A stretch of 64,000 nt of DNA from Clostridia bacterium (GCA_017521025.1 JAFXEB010000002.1:23893-87892); one strand, 5' to 3'. Counted from the first letter of the stretch, positions 51,970 to 61,750 are shown. The notes: generated from the sequence alone by a model not told the origin. Numbers and translations are program-made.

Positions 51970-53250
51970 ATGATAAGACGGTATTTAAAGAATGCCACCG
52001 TAAAAAATGCCGGGTGGCTCATCTTCGGTAAAATAGCACAGATGCTTATCAGCCTTGCGGTGGGTCTGCTTACTGCAAGATATCTGGGACCGTCAAACTA
52101 CGGTCTTATCAATTATGCAGGCGCATACGTCGCTTTTTTTATGGCGTTTTGCACGTTGGGCATAAACTCCGTTCTTGTAAAGGAATTTATCGACAATCCC
52201 GATGATGAGGGCAAGATAATCGGCTCTACCCTTGCGTTGAGAGCTGTATCAAGTCTGCTGTCTGCGGGAATGATAGTATGCTGTGTTTTGGTTTTAGAGT
52301 CGGACGAGCCTACCACCATAGCAGTTACCGCACTCAGCACCATAGGGCTTTTATTCAGCATTTTTGAAACCTTTAATTATTGGTTTCAGGCAAAGCTGAA
52401 GTCAAAGGTTACCACAATTGTGAGCTTGATAGCTTATATTGTGACCTCTGCTTACAGGATAGTATTGTTGGTTTTACAAAAAAGCGTTCAATGGTTTGCA
52501 ATGGCGAGTGCCATTGATTACATTTGCATAAGCGTCTTGCTTTTTGTTTGCTATAAGCGTTGGGGTGGTAAACGCCTTTCTTTTTCACGGGATATAAGCA
52601 AACGCTTGCTTAGTAAAAGTGTTCACTTTATTTTACCTGCATTAATGGTTTCTATCTACGGTTACGCCGATAAGTTTATGCTTAAGCACATGCTTTCCGA
52701 AGCAGAGGTAGGGTATTATTCCACCGCCGTAACCCTTTGTACAATGTGGTGCTTCGTGCTGTCCGCTATCATAGATTCGGTGTATCCCTCTATTATGTCC
52801 TCTCACAAGGATGATAAGGCGCTTTTCGAAAAGCGCAACCGTCAGCTTTATGCCACGGTATTTTATATCTCTGTGGCGGCTTCCGTGATATTTTGCATAT
52901 TCGGCGGCTTTGCCGTAAAGCTGCTTTACGGTGCCGACTACCTCCCTGCGGCTGCTCCCCTGAGGGTTATCACCTGGTACACAGCCTTTTCCTATCTCGG
53001 CGTGGCAAGAAACGCTTGGATAGTATGCGAAAACAAAGAAAAATATCTCAAATATATATATGTTTCTGCGGCTCTCGGCAATGTGGTACTGAATTTCGGG
53101 TTTATTCCTTTATGGGGAGCAACGGGTGCGGCACTGGCATCCTTGGTGACACAGGTGCTCGCTACGGTGATAGTGCCCCTCTTTATAAAGGATATACGCC
53201 GCAATTCTGTGCTTATGCTTGAGGGTATATGCCTTAAGGGTGTCAGATAA
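51970..53250 (+). CDS. Polysaccharide repeat-unit flippase (Wzx/RfbX)
   Basis: 426 aa from ATG 51970; a longer frame into the acetyltransferase gene is rejected. About twelve helices of the MOP/PST family; GWLIFGKIAQMLISLAVGLLTARYLGPSNYGLINYAGAYV and YGYADKFMLKHMLSEAEVGYYSTA are landmark blocks. It flips undecaprenyl-linked repeat units across the membrane. It lies between the acetyltransferase and the kinase-like gene. Confidence 0.92.
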   Translation: MIRRYLKNATVKNAGWLIFGKIAQMLISLAVGLLTARYLGPSNYGLINYAGAYVAFFMAFCTLGINSVLVKEFIDNPDDEGKIIGSTLALRAVSSLLSAGMIVCCVLVLESDEPTTIAVTALSTIGLLFSIFETFNYWFQAKLKSKVTTIVSLIAYIVTSAYRIVLLVLQKSVQWFAMASAIDYICISVLLFVCYKRWGGKRLSFSRDISKRLLSKSVHFILPALMVSIYGYADKFMLKHMLSEAEVGYYSTAVTLCTMWCFVLSAIIDSVYPSIMSSHKDDKALFEKRNRQLYATVFYISVAASVIFCIFGGFAVKLLYGADYLPAAAPLRVITWYTAFSYLGVARNAWIVCENKEKYLKYIYVSAALGNVVLNFGFIPLWGATGAALASLVTQVLATVIVPLFIKDIRRNSVLMLEGICLKGVR

Positions 53251-53262
53251 GGCGGTTTTGTT

Positions 53263-54498
53263 ATGAAAGGTTTTATTCGGAATACAGCCTTCAGGCTCAC
53301 TTCAAAGCGTATAGACGAAAGGGGCTTGCACCCCTTGCACATACAAGTCCCTGCAGGTGAGCTGTGTTGCTTTGCCCTTTCCACCAACAGGATACTGTCA
53401 TTCGTTTCGGAGGGAAAGCGGTACTATTTTAGGGAGTGCCCCGAGAGGCTTTCCAAAAAAGCGTTCTTCCGCCGAGGGGTAGAGGATTTCTTTGCTACCC
53501 TCGCCATGGGTGGTCTTGACAAGGACTGCTTTGGGCAGGAGCCCCCCATAAAAACAGAATTCCCCGAAAGCATCGTCTGCGCTTTCAACGGATACCTTGA
53601 AGCCAAGCTTGAAAAGGGCGGCTTGCTAAAAAGGCTTGCTTCGGCTGACAGTATAGGCGAAAGGCTTGGCTTTTCCATATGGAGCGGTAACACCTGTACA
53701 GCAGCCGTGCTGAAGGGGTTCGGGTTAGAGGATACGCCTGAGGCACTTTGGGAGATCGCAATATACTTTCTTTGGCGTATGCGCTCGGTGGCTGCGGATT
53801 ACCGTAGGCTGGGTATTGCGGCGGGGCAAGGCTACTCTCACTTCAACGCCGTAAGGGCGGTTGCATCAAGAATCGTCGCCGAGGAGCTTGGCGTGGCAGA
53901 GCTTGTAACCGACTCCGTATGGTGCGTTCTAAAGCCTGATGGGGGCAGAGCTATGCTTGGTGTGCTTAGCGAGGCCGCCCGAGGAAGGCGAGCGGCAGAT
54001 ATTAAGCTATCGCCATGTGGAAGCCTTCAGAGAGAGCTTATGGCGCTTAACGTTCTTGACGTGCTAACGGGTCAGCCTGACCACGGTCCAAACAACTACA
54101 ACGTGTACGGGAAAGCCGAGGGTGGCTATGGAGTGTGCTCCTTTGATAACGATAATCCCCGCACCTTCTTTCCCTCCTGCTCAGTAAAAGCTTCTCTTGC
54201 AGGCTGCGCTCCGTTGGTAGGGCAGGACGGTATAATAAACAGACCCTTTATGGACAGGGCTCTTGCGGAAAGGCTTAAGGCTGTGGATAGGGCAGCACTG
54301 AAAAGAAGGCTTTCCCCTTACTTGAATTCTTTGCAGATACGCACTATAATAAAAAGACTTAACAAGCTTAACGCAGCCATCTGCCGCAGTGACCGTCTAC
54401 ACCTTATTGACGGGGACGCTTGGGGCGAGGCTACCGTAAAGCAGGAGACGGGCGGCGCATACGGTCTTACCTACCTGTGCAAAGCCTTAACTAAATAA
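53263..54498 (+). CDS. Atypical HipA/FAM20-like kinase-fold protein in the capsule cluster
   Basis: 411 aa, no signal peptide or membrane helix, so probably cytoplasmic. The C-terminal half has LDVLTGQPDHGPNNYNVY, where Asp273 and Asn277/Asn278 fit a kinase catalytic loop, and VCSFDNDNP, where Asp295 fits the DFG-like metal-binding Asp. This order is seen in HipA-, PI3/4-kinase- and FAM20-like enzymes. The N-terminal ATP-binding lobe is not clear by eye. It sits between the flippase and capE genes, on the same strand with short gaps, so it might phosphorylate a sugar, lipid-linked intermediate or regulator. A glycosyltransferase seems excluded by motif. Confidence 0.65.
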   Translation: MKGFIRNTAFRLTSKRIDERGLHPLHIQVPAGELCCFALSTNRILSFVSEGKRYYFRECPERLSKKAFFRRGVEDFFATLAMGGLDKDCFGQEPPIKTEFPESIVCAFNGYLEAKLEKGGLLKRLASADSIGERLGFSIWSGNTCTAAVLKGFGLEDTPEALWEIAIYFLWRMRSVAADYRRLGIAAGQGYSHFNAVRAVASRIVAEELGVAELVTDSVWCVLKPDGGRAMLGVLSEAARGRRAADIKLSPCGSLQRELMALNVLDVLTGQPDHGPNNYNVYGKAEGGYGVCSFDNDNPRTFFPSCSVKASLAGCAPLVGQDGIINRPFMDRALAERLKAVDRAALKRRLSPYLNSLQIRTIIKRLNKLNAAICRSDRLHLIDGDAWGEATVKQETGGAYGLTYLCKALTK

Positions 54499-54511
54499 AG
54501 GAGTACCGACA

Positions 54512-55546
54512 ATGGGCCTTTTCGCAAACAAAACTCTTATGATAACAGGTGGCACGGGCAGTTTTGGTAATGCAGTGCTGAACCGTTTTTTGAATACGGA
54601 TATAGGTGAGATACGCATATTCTCCCGTGATGAGAAGAAGCAGGACGATATGAGGCACGAGTATCAGGTAAGGATGCCTGAGGTTGCCGATAAGATAAGG
54701 TTTTATATCGGTGACGTTCGTGATATCCAGTCGGTAAAAAACGCTATGCACGGCGTAGACTTTGTATTCCACGCAGCAGCGCTGAAGCAGGTGCCCTCTT
54801 GCGAGTTTTTTCCTATGGAGGCTGTAAAGACCAACGTCATCGGCACCGAAAACGTACTGACTGCCGCTATTGAGGCAGGGGTAAAGAATGTGGTCTGCCT
54901 GTCCACGGACAAAGCGGCATATCCCGTTAACGCCATGGGCACCTCCAAGGCAATGATGGAGAAGGTCGTTGTTGCCAAGGCACGCATCAGCGAGACCACC
55001 AAAATATGCTGTACCCGTTACGGCAACGTAATGTGCTCCCGTGGGTCGGTTATCCCTCTTTGGATAGACCAGATACGCTCCGGTGCGCCTATTACCGTTA
55101 CAGACCCGACTATGACCCGTTTTATTATGTCTCTCGATGAGGCGGTAGACTTGGTGCTTTTCGCCTTTGAGCACGGCGAGGCGGGGGATATATTGGTACA
55201 AAAGGCGCCTGCCTGCACCATACAGACTCAGGCCGAGGCGGTGTGCGAGCTTTTTGGCGGTGACAAGAGCAGCATAAAGATAATCGGCATCCGTCACGGT
55301 GAAAAAATGTACGAGACTCTTCTTACCAACGAGGAGTGTGCAAAGGCTATAGATCTGGGCGACTTTTATCGGGTTCCCTGCGATAAGCGTGGCTTGAATT
55401 ATGATAAGTATTTCAGCAGGGGTGATGTCAGCCGCAACACTCTTACCGAGTTTAACTCCAACAACACACGTCTTTTGAACGTTGAGGAGACTAAGGCAAA
55501 GATAGCTGCGTTGGATTACATCAAGGCAGAGCTTGCCAATCAATGA
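54512..55546 (+). CDS. capE: CapE: UDP-GlcNAc 4,6-dehydratase/5-epimerase
   Basis: 344-aa extended SDR. TGGTGSFG binds NADP and MGTSKAMMEK carries the Met-x3-Lys variant of the YxxxK motif used by 5-inverting dehydratases. FRYGNVM-type block (TRYGNVMCSRGS) and IRHGEKMYETL are family marks. It starts UDP-L-FucNAc synthesis from UDP-GlcNAc. AAAGGAG lies 9 bases before ATG. With capF and capG directly downstream the three-step pathway is complete. Confidence 0.95.
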   Translation: MGLFANKTLMITGGTGSFGNAVLNRFLNTDIGEIRIFSRDEKKQDDMRHEYQVRMPEVADKIRFYIGDVRDIQSVKNAMHGVDFVFHAAALKQVPSCEFFPMEAVKTNVIGTENVLTAAIEAGVKNVVCLSTDKAAYPVNAMGTSKAMMEKVVVAKARISETTKICCTRYGNVMCSRGSVIPLWIDQIRSGAPITVTDPTMTRFIMSLDEAVDLVLFAFEHGEAGDILVQKAPACTIQTQAEAVCELFGGDKSSIKIIGIRHGEKMYETLLTNEECAKAIDLGDFYRVPCDKRGLNYDKYFSRGDVSRNTLTEFNSNNTRLLNVEETKAKIAALDYIKAELANQ

Positions 55547-55568
55547 TGATTACAGGCAGGGAGAGATT

Positions 55569-56765
55569 ATGAACGTACTGATAACCGGCTCGTCGGGCTT
55601 TGTGGGGAAGAATCTTGTATGCGCTCTTAAAAACGTCCGTGACGGCAAGGACAGAACCCGCTGCGGACTCAGGATAGACGAGATATTCCAATATGATGTG
55701 GACACCCCTGAAGCCTTTCTGGCAGACTATGCGGAGAGGGCTGACTTTGTGTTTCATCTTGCCGGAGTAAACCGCCCAAAGGACGCCTCGGAGTTTATGG
55801 AGGGCAACCGTGATTTTACGGCATACCTTCTGGCTTTGCTTAAGGAAAAGGGCAACGCTTGCCCCGTAATGCTCTCCTCCTCCATACAGGCTACCTGTAT
55901 CGGCAGGTATGACGGCGACTACGGAAGAAGCAAAAGGGCAGGGGAGGACTTGGTTTTCGCCTATGGAGAAGAGACGGGCGCCAAGGTAATGGTTTACCGC
56001 TTTCCCAACCTTTTCGGCAAGTGGTGCCGCCCCAACTACAACAGCGCCGTGGCAACCTTTTGCCACAACGTAGCCAATGACCTGCCTATAACCGTAAACG
56101 ACCCTGCGGTGCGTCTTGAGTTGCTGTATATAGACGACCTGATAGAGGAAATGTTCTGCGCTCTTGAGGGGAAGGAGCACAGGTGTGAGTTTGAGGGGAT
56201 AGATACGGTGCTTTGCGAGGATGGGCGATATTGCGCCGCTCCCGTTACTCATAAGGTTACGCTTGGCGAGATAACGGGCTTGCTTGAGGGCTTCAAGGCT
56301 CAGCCGCAAACCTTGCTTATGCCTGAGATACCCCACGGCAGCTTTGAAAAAAAGCTGTATTCGACCTACCTTTCCTACCTTCCTGCCCACATGGCACGTT
56401 TCCCTCTTAAAATGAACTGCGACGAGAGAGGGAGCTTTACCGAGCTTTTGAAGACCGCCGCCTGCGGTCAGTTCTCCGTAAACGTGTCAAAGCCGAGCAT
56501 CACCAAGGGACAGCATTGGCACCACAGTAAATGGGAGCTTTTTATAGTGGTATCGGGCAACGCACTGATACAGCAGAGGAAGATAGGCACGGATGAGGTG
56601 CTTGACTTTTACGTTTCGGGCGAGAAGATCGAGGCGGTGCATATGCTGCCCGGCTATACTCACAACATCATAAATTTAAGCGACAGTGAGGACCTTGTGA
56701 CCCTTATGTGGGCAAACGAGTGCTTTGACCCCGAGCATCCCGATACGTTTTTTGAGAAGGTGTAG
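55569..56765 (+). CDS. capF: CapF: bifunctional SDR reductase/cupin epimerase
   Basis: 398 aa from ATG 55569 (MNVLITGSSGFVGKN), with AGGGAGAG before it. The N-terminal SDR domain (to ~245) reduces; the C-terminal cupin (GSFTELLK, GQHWHHSKWELFIVVSG, PGYTHNIINL) performs C3 epimerisation and binds a metal by the His cluster. This is the exact two-domain layout of Staphylococcus CapF. It acts on the CapE product, giving UDP-L-PneNAc-type sugar for CapG. Confidence 0.95.
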   Translation: MNVLITGSSGFVGKNLVCALKNVRDGKDRTRCGLRIDEIFQYDVDTPEAFLADYAERADFVFHLAGVNRPKDASEFMEGNRDFTAYLLALLKEKGNACPVMLSSSIQATCIGRYDGDYGRSKRAGEDLVFAYGEETGAKVMVYRFPNLFGKWCRPNYNSAVATFCHNVANDLPITVNDPAVRLELLYIDDLIEEMFCALEGKEHRCEFEGIDTVLCEDGRYCAAPVTHKVTLGEITGLLEGFKAQPQTLLMPEIPHGSFEKKLYSTYLSYLPAHMARFPLKMNCDERGSFTELLKTAACGQFSVNVSKPSITKGQHWHHSKWELFIVVSGNALIQQRKIGTDEVLDFYVSGEKIEAVHMLPGYTHNIINLSDSEDLVTLMWANECFDPEHPDTFFEKV

Positions 56766-56768
56766 ATT

Positions 56769-57956
56769 ATGAGCTTAAGGAAAGATTATACTGACGTTTC
56801 GTTTAAAAACAACGGTAAATTAAAGCTGCTTATTATCGTTGGTACACGCCCCGAGATAATACGCCTTGCGGCGGTGATAAAGAAATGCCGCTGTTATTTT
56901 GATACGATCCTCGCCCACACGGGTCAGAACTATGACTACAGCCTTAACGGCATATTTTTCAAGGACCTTGGCCTTGAAGCCCCGGAGGTGTATATGGACG
57001 CCGTGGGTGACGATCTGGGCGAGACCGTCGGCAATATTATCAACGCTTCATATAAGCTGATGAACAGCATAAAGCCTGATGCTCTTCTCATATTGGGTGA
57101 CACTAATTCCTGCCTTTCCGCAATAGCGGCAAAGCGCCTGCATATCCCCATATTTCATATGGAGGCAGGTAATCGCTGTAAGGACGAATGCCTGCCCGAG
57201 GAGACCAACAGACGTATAGTGGATATTATCTCTGACGTGAATATGGCTTATTCCGAGCATGCAAGGCGCTATCTTCACGAATGCGGCTTGCCAAAGGAGC
57301 GTGTTTTTGTAACAGGCTCCCCTATGGCAGAGGTGCTTTCCGCAAACCTCGGCAGCATAGAAAACAGCGATATTTTAGGGCGTCTGGGGCTTGACGGCAA
57401 GAGGTATATCCTCCTTTCCGCTCACCGTGAGGAGAACATTGACACGGAAAAGAACTTTCTGTCGCTGTTTACGGCTATAAATAAAATGGCAGAGAAATAC
57501 GGCATGCCCATACTTTACTCCTGCCATCCACGCAGTAAAAAACGTCTGGAGGCAAGCGGATTTGTGTTGGACAGCCGTGTTATCTGCCACGAGCCTCTCG
57601 GATTCCACGATTATAATAAGCTTCAGATGAACGCTTTTGCAGTGGTGTCCGACAGTGGCACCTTACCTGAGGAGAGCAGCTTTTTCACAAGCATAGGCAA
57701 GCCCTTCCCTGCGGTCTGCATCCGCACCTCCACCGAGCGCCCCGAGGCCTTGGATAAGGCGTGCTTCGTGCTGGCGGGGATAGACGGACATTCACTGCTT
57801 CAGGCGGTGGATACCGCCGTAGCCATGACCGCCGCAGGGGATAACGGCACCCCCGTGCCCGATTACGTGGAGGAGAGTGTTTCAACCAAGGTCGTGAAGA
57901 TAATCCAAAGCTATACGGGCATAGTAGACCGTATGGTGTGGCGCAAGGATAAATAA
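56769..57956 (+). CDS. capG: CapG: non-hydrolysing UDP-sugar 2-epimerase
   Basis: 395 aa, UDP-GlcNAc 2-epimerase fold. IVGTRPEIIRLAAVI, HTGQNYDY, LILGDTNSCLSAI, HMEAGNRC, LPEETNRRI and LSAHREENID are the standard motifs. In this context it makes UDP-N-acetyl-L-fucosamine from the CapF product. It has an N-terminal extension of ~18 residues. Last gene of the cluster, followed by a terminator. Confidence 0.94.
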   Translation: MSLRKDYTDVSFKNNGKLKLLIIVGTRPEIIRLAAVIKKCRCYFDTILAHTGQNYDYSLNGIFFKDLGLEAPEVYMDAVGDDLGETVGNIINASYKLMNSIKPDALLILGDTNSCLSAIAAKRLHIPIFHMEAGNRCKDECLPEETNRRIVDIISDVNMAYSEHARRYLHECGLPKERVFVTGSPMAEVLSANLGSIENSDILGRLGLDGKRYILLSAHREENIDTEKNFLSLFTAINKMAEKYGMPILYSCHPRSKKRLEASGFVLDSRVICHEPLGFHDYNKLQMNAFAVVSDSGTLPEESSFFTSIGKPFPAVCIRTSTERPEALDKACFVLAGIDGHSLLQAVDTAVAMTAAGDNGTPVPDYVEESVSTKVVKIIQSYTGIVDRMVWRKDK

Positions 57957-57964
57957 ATAATATG

Positions 57965-58010
57965 GGTGGAGCTTTGAAGGGCATTTTTCCTTTCAAGCTT
58001 CACCTTTTTT
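57965..58010 (+). terminator. Terminator of the polysaccharide cluster
   Basis: Stem GGTGGAGCTTTGAAGG / CCTTTCAAGCTTCACC (one G-U and two mismatches), followed by six T. Confidence 0.8.
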
Positions 58011-58088
58011 GCGCTTTGCCCCGCTTTTTTGTGAAAAATGTAGCACTGAGGGGGCGTAAATAGATGTAAAATAGTATATCTGTATTAG

Positions 58089-58117
58089 TTGACAAACGGG
58101 CGGCTTTATGGTAAATT
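58089..58117 (+). promoter_or_regulatory. Promoter of pckA
   Basis: TTGACA (58089-58094), 17 bases, TAAATT (58112-58117). Predicted leader of about 120 bases to the ATG. Confidence 0.65.
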
Positions 58118-58124
58118 AATAATG

Positions 58125-58246
58125 TGTAGATTTTAAGATGGCGGAGCGTGGAGTTTCGCAGGCTTAGGGTACGCACGGCAGGTCCTTTTCCGACCTGTGT
58201 AACAGGATAAATTCAATAATATAAACTATGAAAAGAGGACACTACT
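58125..58246 (+). promoter_or_regulatory. Possibly structured pckA leader
   Basis: The leader holds a 6-bp hairpin CAGGTC / GACCTG (58179-58197, loop CTTTTCC) and CGTG/CACG pairing that could enclose GTTTCGCAGG. It matches no riboswitch class I know. Stability or a novel regulatory fold are both possible. Confidence 0.3.
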
Positions 58247-59857
58247 ATGAGCAAACTTGATCTTACCAAGTACGGCATCACAGGCGTAACTGAGATTGTT
58301 CACAATCCTTCTTACGAAGAGCTGTTTGTTGCTGAGACCGACCCCTCCCTTGAAGGCTATGAAAAGGGCCAGCTTACTGAGCTTGGCGCAGTTAACGTAA
58401 TGACCGGTATCTACACCGGCCGTTCCCCTAAAGACAAGTTCATCGTTATGGACGAGAACTCCAAGGACACCGTTTGGTGGACCTCTGATGAGTTTAAGAA
58501 TGACAACCATCCTTGCAGCGAAGAAAGCTGGAAGGTTCTTAAGGACCTTGCTGTTAAGGAGCTTTCCAATAAGAAGCTTTACGTTGTAGACGTATTCTGC
58601 GGCGCAAACGCTGACTCCCGTATGGCTATCCGCTTCATTATGGAAGTGGCTTGGCAGGCACATTTCGTAACCAATATGTTCATCGTTCCCACCGCTGAGG
58701 AGCTTGAGAACTTTGAGCCTGACTTTATCAGCTACAACGCATCCAAGGCAAAGGTTGAAAACTATAAGGAGCTTGGTCTTAACTCTGAGACCGCTGCTGT
58801 TTTCAACATTACCTCCCGTGAGCAGGTTATCCTTAACACTTGGTACGGCGGCGAAATGAAGAAGGGTATGTTCTCTATGATGAACTACTACCTCCCCCTC
58901 AAGGGTATGGCTTCTATGCACTGCTCTGCCAACACCGATATGAACGGTGAGAACACCGCTCTCTTCTTCGGTCTCTCCGGCACCGGTAAGACCACCCTTT
59001 CCACCGACCCCAAGCGTCTCCTCATCGGTGACGACGAGCACGGCTGGGATGACAAGGGCGTGTTCAACTTCGAGGGCGGCTGCTACGCTAAGGTTATCAA
59101 CCTTGACAAGGATTCTGAGCCCGACATTTACAGAGCTATTAAGAGAAACGCACTTCTTGAGAACGTAACCGTTGACGCTAACGGCGTTTGCGACTTTGCT
59201 GACGGCTCCGTTACCGAGAACACCCGTGTTTCCTATCCTATCGACCACATCGAGAAGATCGTTCGTCCCGTTTCCGCAGCTCCCGATGCAAAGAACGTTA
59301 TCTTCCTTTCTGCAGACGCTTTTGGCGTGCTTCCTCCCGTTTCCGTACTTACTCCCGATCAGGCTAAGTACTACTTCCTTTCCGGCTTCACCTCCAAGCT
59401 CGCAGGTACTGAGCGTGGCATAACTGAGCCTACTCCTACTTTCTCCGCATGCTTTGGTCAGGCGTTCCTTGAGCTCCATCCCACCAAGTACGCAGAAGAG
59501 CTCGTTAAGAAGATGGAAAAGAGCGGTGCAAAGGCATATCTCGTTAACACCGGCTGGAACGGCACCGGCAAGCGTATCTCCATCAAGGACACCCGTGGTA
59601 TAATCGACGCTATCCTTGACGGCTCCATCCTTAAGGCTGATACCAAGACCATTCCTTACTTCAACCTCGCAGTTCCCACCGCACTTCCCGGCGTTGATAC
59701 CGGCATACTTGATCCTCGTGACACCTATGCTGACGCTGCAGAGTGGGATGCTAAGGCTAAGGATCTGGCCGGCAGATTTATCAAGAACTTTGTTAAGTAC
59801 ACCGGTAATGACGCAGGCAAGGCTCTCGTAGTTGCAGGCCCCCAGCTTGAGGACTAA
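58247..59857 (+). CDS. pckA: ATP-dependent phosphoenolpyruvate carboxykinase
   Basis: 536 aa, standard length for ATP-type PEPCK. The P-loop [11 protein letters not shown] (residues 242-252, Lys248) is followed by [21 protein letters not shown], the kinase-2 and metal-binding region; [12 protein letters not shown] is the N-terminal substrate loop. It interconverts oxaloacetate + ATP and PEP + CO2; in rumen and gut anaerobes it often runs toward oxaloacetate for succinate or amino-acid synthesis. Codons are biased to the common set, in line with high expression. Own promoter and terminator. Confidence 0.97.
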   Translation: MSKLDLTKYGITGVTEIVHNPSYEELFVAETDPSLEGYEKGQLTELGAVNVMTGIYTGRSPKDKFIVMDENSKDTVWWTSDEFKNDNHPCSEESWKVLKDLAVKELSNKKLYVVDVFCGANADSRMAIRFIMEVAWQAHFVTNMFIVPTAEELENFEPDFISYNASKAKVENYKELGLNSETAAVFNITSREQVILNTWYGGEMKKGMFSMMNYYLPLKGMASMHCSANTDMNGENTALFFGLSGTGKTTLSTDPKRLLIGDDEHGWDDKGVFNFEGGCYAKVINLDKDSEPDIYRAIKRNALLENVTVDANGVCDFADGSVTENTRVSYPIDHIEKIVRPVSAAPDAKNVIFLSADAFGVLPPVSVLTPDQAKYYFLSGFTSKLAGTERGITEPTPTFSACFGQAFLELHPTKYAEELVKKMEKSGAKAYLVNTGWNGTGKRISIKDTRGIIDAILDGSILKADTKTIPYFNLAVPTALPGVDTGILDPRDTYADAAEWDAKAKDLAGRFIKNFVKYTGNDAGKALVVAGPQLED

Positions 59858-59882
59858 TTACATAGTATAACTCTTAAAATCA

Positions 59883-59927
59883 GGACTGTAAAGAAGCGTA
59901 AGCTTCTTTACAGTCCACGGTTTTTTT
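59883..59927 (+). terminator. Strong terminator of pckA
   Basis: A perfect 15-bp stem (59883-59897 / 59902-59916, loop GTAA), then ACGG and seven T. Confidence 0.9.
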
Positions 59928-60048
59928 AGCAACAACTGAGAGTTTTTGCGCTTTGAAGCGTCTTATTATACAAAAGGGCAGGGGCTTTGGGCTTGCCCAC
60001 GCACCCATCGCCCCTGCATTTTGAACTAATAACAGGAGGTACGGTTCT

Positions 60049-61713
60049 ATGAAAAAACTTATCACAGCAATTCTCACGGCGGCTATGCTTTTGTGTACAC
60101 CCGTGTTTGCCGCAGATAATACCTCGGTCGCACCGCCCAATACTGCAGATGTGGTTTTTGTTAAGGCAGTGGCAGACGTAACGGGCGACGGTAAGGTCAC
60201 CTCTCTTGACGCAGCGATAATACTCAGATACGATGCAGGACTTGTTAAGAGCTTTGCCGGAAGGGACGAGACCGATTCCGCAGATTCAAACGGTGATGAC
60301 GTTATCCCTTTGGGCGATGTAAACGCTGACGGGCGCATAACAAGTCTTGATGCGGCATTTGTTCTCAGGTACGATGCGGGATATATAAAGTCGCCTGATG
60401 ATGTGTCAGCTCCCGACGGCAGCTCGGAGGAGAATGACAGCTCAGACGTGACAAGCTCTGAGGAGATAGCCGACTCCGAAGAAACGCCCGATCCCGAAAA
60501 CAGCTCTGAGGCAGATGTTCTTCCCGAAAAAAGCTATTCGGTAAAGCATTTGGGCTATGGCACCACAGCGATAGAGACCGAAGGCAGCTCTGAGGATTAT
60601 CTGGCAAACGCCTCTGTGCTTATCTCCTCGGTAGAGGAGCTGGCAGCATATATTGAAGGCTCCGATATGGGCGAGGGCAAGGAGAGCTTTGCAGAGGCTA
60701 CCGCTCTGTATGACGAGGCGTATTTTGAACAGGGCGTACTTGTTGTATCCTCCTTTGCAGAGCCTACTATGAGGACGGAGATGGATATGGAAGACGTCTA
60801 TCTTAAGGATGGAGAGCTTTGCGTAGTTCTTAACACTTACCGCCCCATGGCTTATGACGAGGAATGCGTTTATTGGCATCTTGTTACCGAATACACCGCC
60901 CCTGTAGAAAGCGCAAGCTTTGTTCGCCACAGAGAGATGTATTTCTTCCCCGAGGGCGGACTGCTTGAGGGGGCACAGCCTATCCATCTTAAGAGCGCCG
61001 CACCCAGTACAGAAACGCATATTATAAAGAGCAGGGAAGAGTTGTCAACTTATCTTTCCGGCTATAAGGTTTATGATGACGGCGGCAAGGGCAGTAATGG
61101 CAAAGACAGAGGTCTGCACAGAGCCTGCACGGCCTATGACACTGCTTTCTTTGAAGAGAACTATCTTGTCATCATCAGCGCTATTCGTGGTTCAGGCTCC
61201 GACACTCCTTTTATCATTGATGCTGAGCTTACCGAGGAGGGCGACATAAGAGTTGAGACGGTTTGGGTATACCCTTCCCTCGGCACGGCTGATATGGCGG
61301 ATTGGCGTCTGCTTGTCCCCATAAACAAGGAGGGCGTTGCAGAGGATGCAGAGGTGATAAAGGAAAGCAAGGCTATAAATCTCACCGACCGTCCCTGGGA
61401 TGCAGAGTACACAAAGAAGTATTACTCCCGTTATACCATTATCCATTTTGACGGCGCTGACGGCTATCAATACTGCTTGGGTAACGAAAAGCTGTTTAAT
61501 ACGCTTTCCGCCCTTGACTACAGCGGTGAGGGCACCGGTGCTTCTCAGTACAAAATCGAGTTCAGCGGCGGCGTTTATGACGTGAATCTGACGGAAGGCT
61601 ACGTTTTCTGCGATAAGGGCAGGGCAAGCCTTACGGAGGAGCAGTTGGCAGAGCTCAGAGAGACTATTGAGCTTGCAGAATACTGCGCTGTAGCTTTCGG
61701 CATCAAATACTGA
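60049..61713 (+). CDS. Secreted protein with N-terminal dockerin and two repeated domains
   Basis: 554 aa; ACAGGAGGT lies upstream of ATG. Signal peptide 1-22 (FAA-DN). A dockerin pair lies at ~41-112 near the N-terminus: DVTGDGKVTSLDAAIILRYDAG and DVNADGRITSLDAAFVLRYDAG, each with Asp/Asn loop ligands. A Ser/Glu/Asp linker (~115-165) follows. The rest has two related ~130-residue units (VSSVEELAAYIE...FEQGVLVVSSF and IKSREELSTYLS...FEENYLVIISA), of unknown fold, and a C-terminal SEAL-like segment with DGYQYCLG. No catalytic motif is evident. It could be a cohesin-bound or surface protein of unknown ligand. Confidence 0.88.
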   Translation: MKKLITAILTAAMLLCTPVFAADNTSVAPPNTADVVFVKAVADVTGDGKVTSLDAAIILRYDAGLVKSFAGRDETDSADSNGDDVIPLGDVNADGRITSLDAAFVLRYDAGYIKSPDDVSAPDGSSEENDSSDVTSSEEIADSEETPDPENSSEADVLPEKSYSVKHLGYGTTAIETEGSSEDYLANASVLISSVEELAAYIEGSDMGEGKESFAEATALYDEAYFEQGVLVVSSFAEPTMRTEMDMEDVYLKDGELCVVLNTYRPMAYDEECVYWHLVTEYTAPVESASFVRHREMYFFPEGGLLEGAQPIHLKSAAPSTETHIIKSREELSTYLSGYKVYDDGGKGSNGKDRGLHRACTAYDTAFFEENYLVIISAIRGSGSDTPFIIDAELTEEGDIRVETVWVYPSLGTADMADWRLLVPINKEGVAEDAEVIKESKAINLTDRPWDAEYTKKYYSRYTIIHFDGADGYQYCLGNEKLFNTLSALDYSGEGTGASQYKIEFSGGVYDVNLTEGYVFCDKGRASLTEEQLAELRETIELAEYCAVAFGIKY

Positions 61714-61750
61714 GCCTATACTGATACATAATAATATCCTGATTTCAAAA

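Noticed and set aside
54491..55543. Minus-strand open frame of 350 codons
   Set aside because: Exactly antisense to capE, whose identity is secure.
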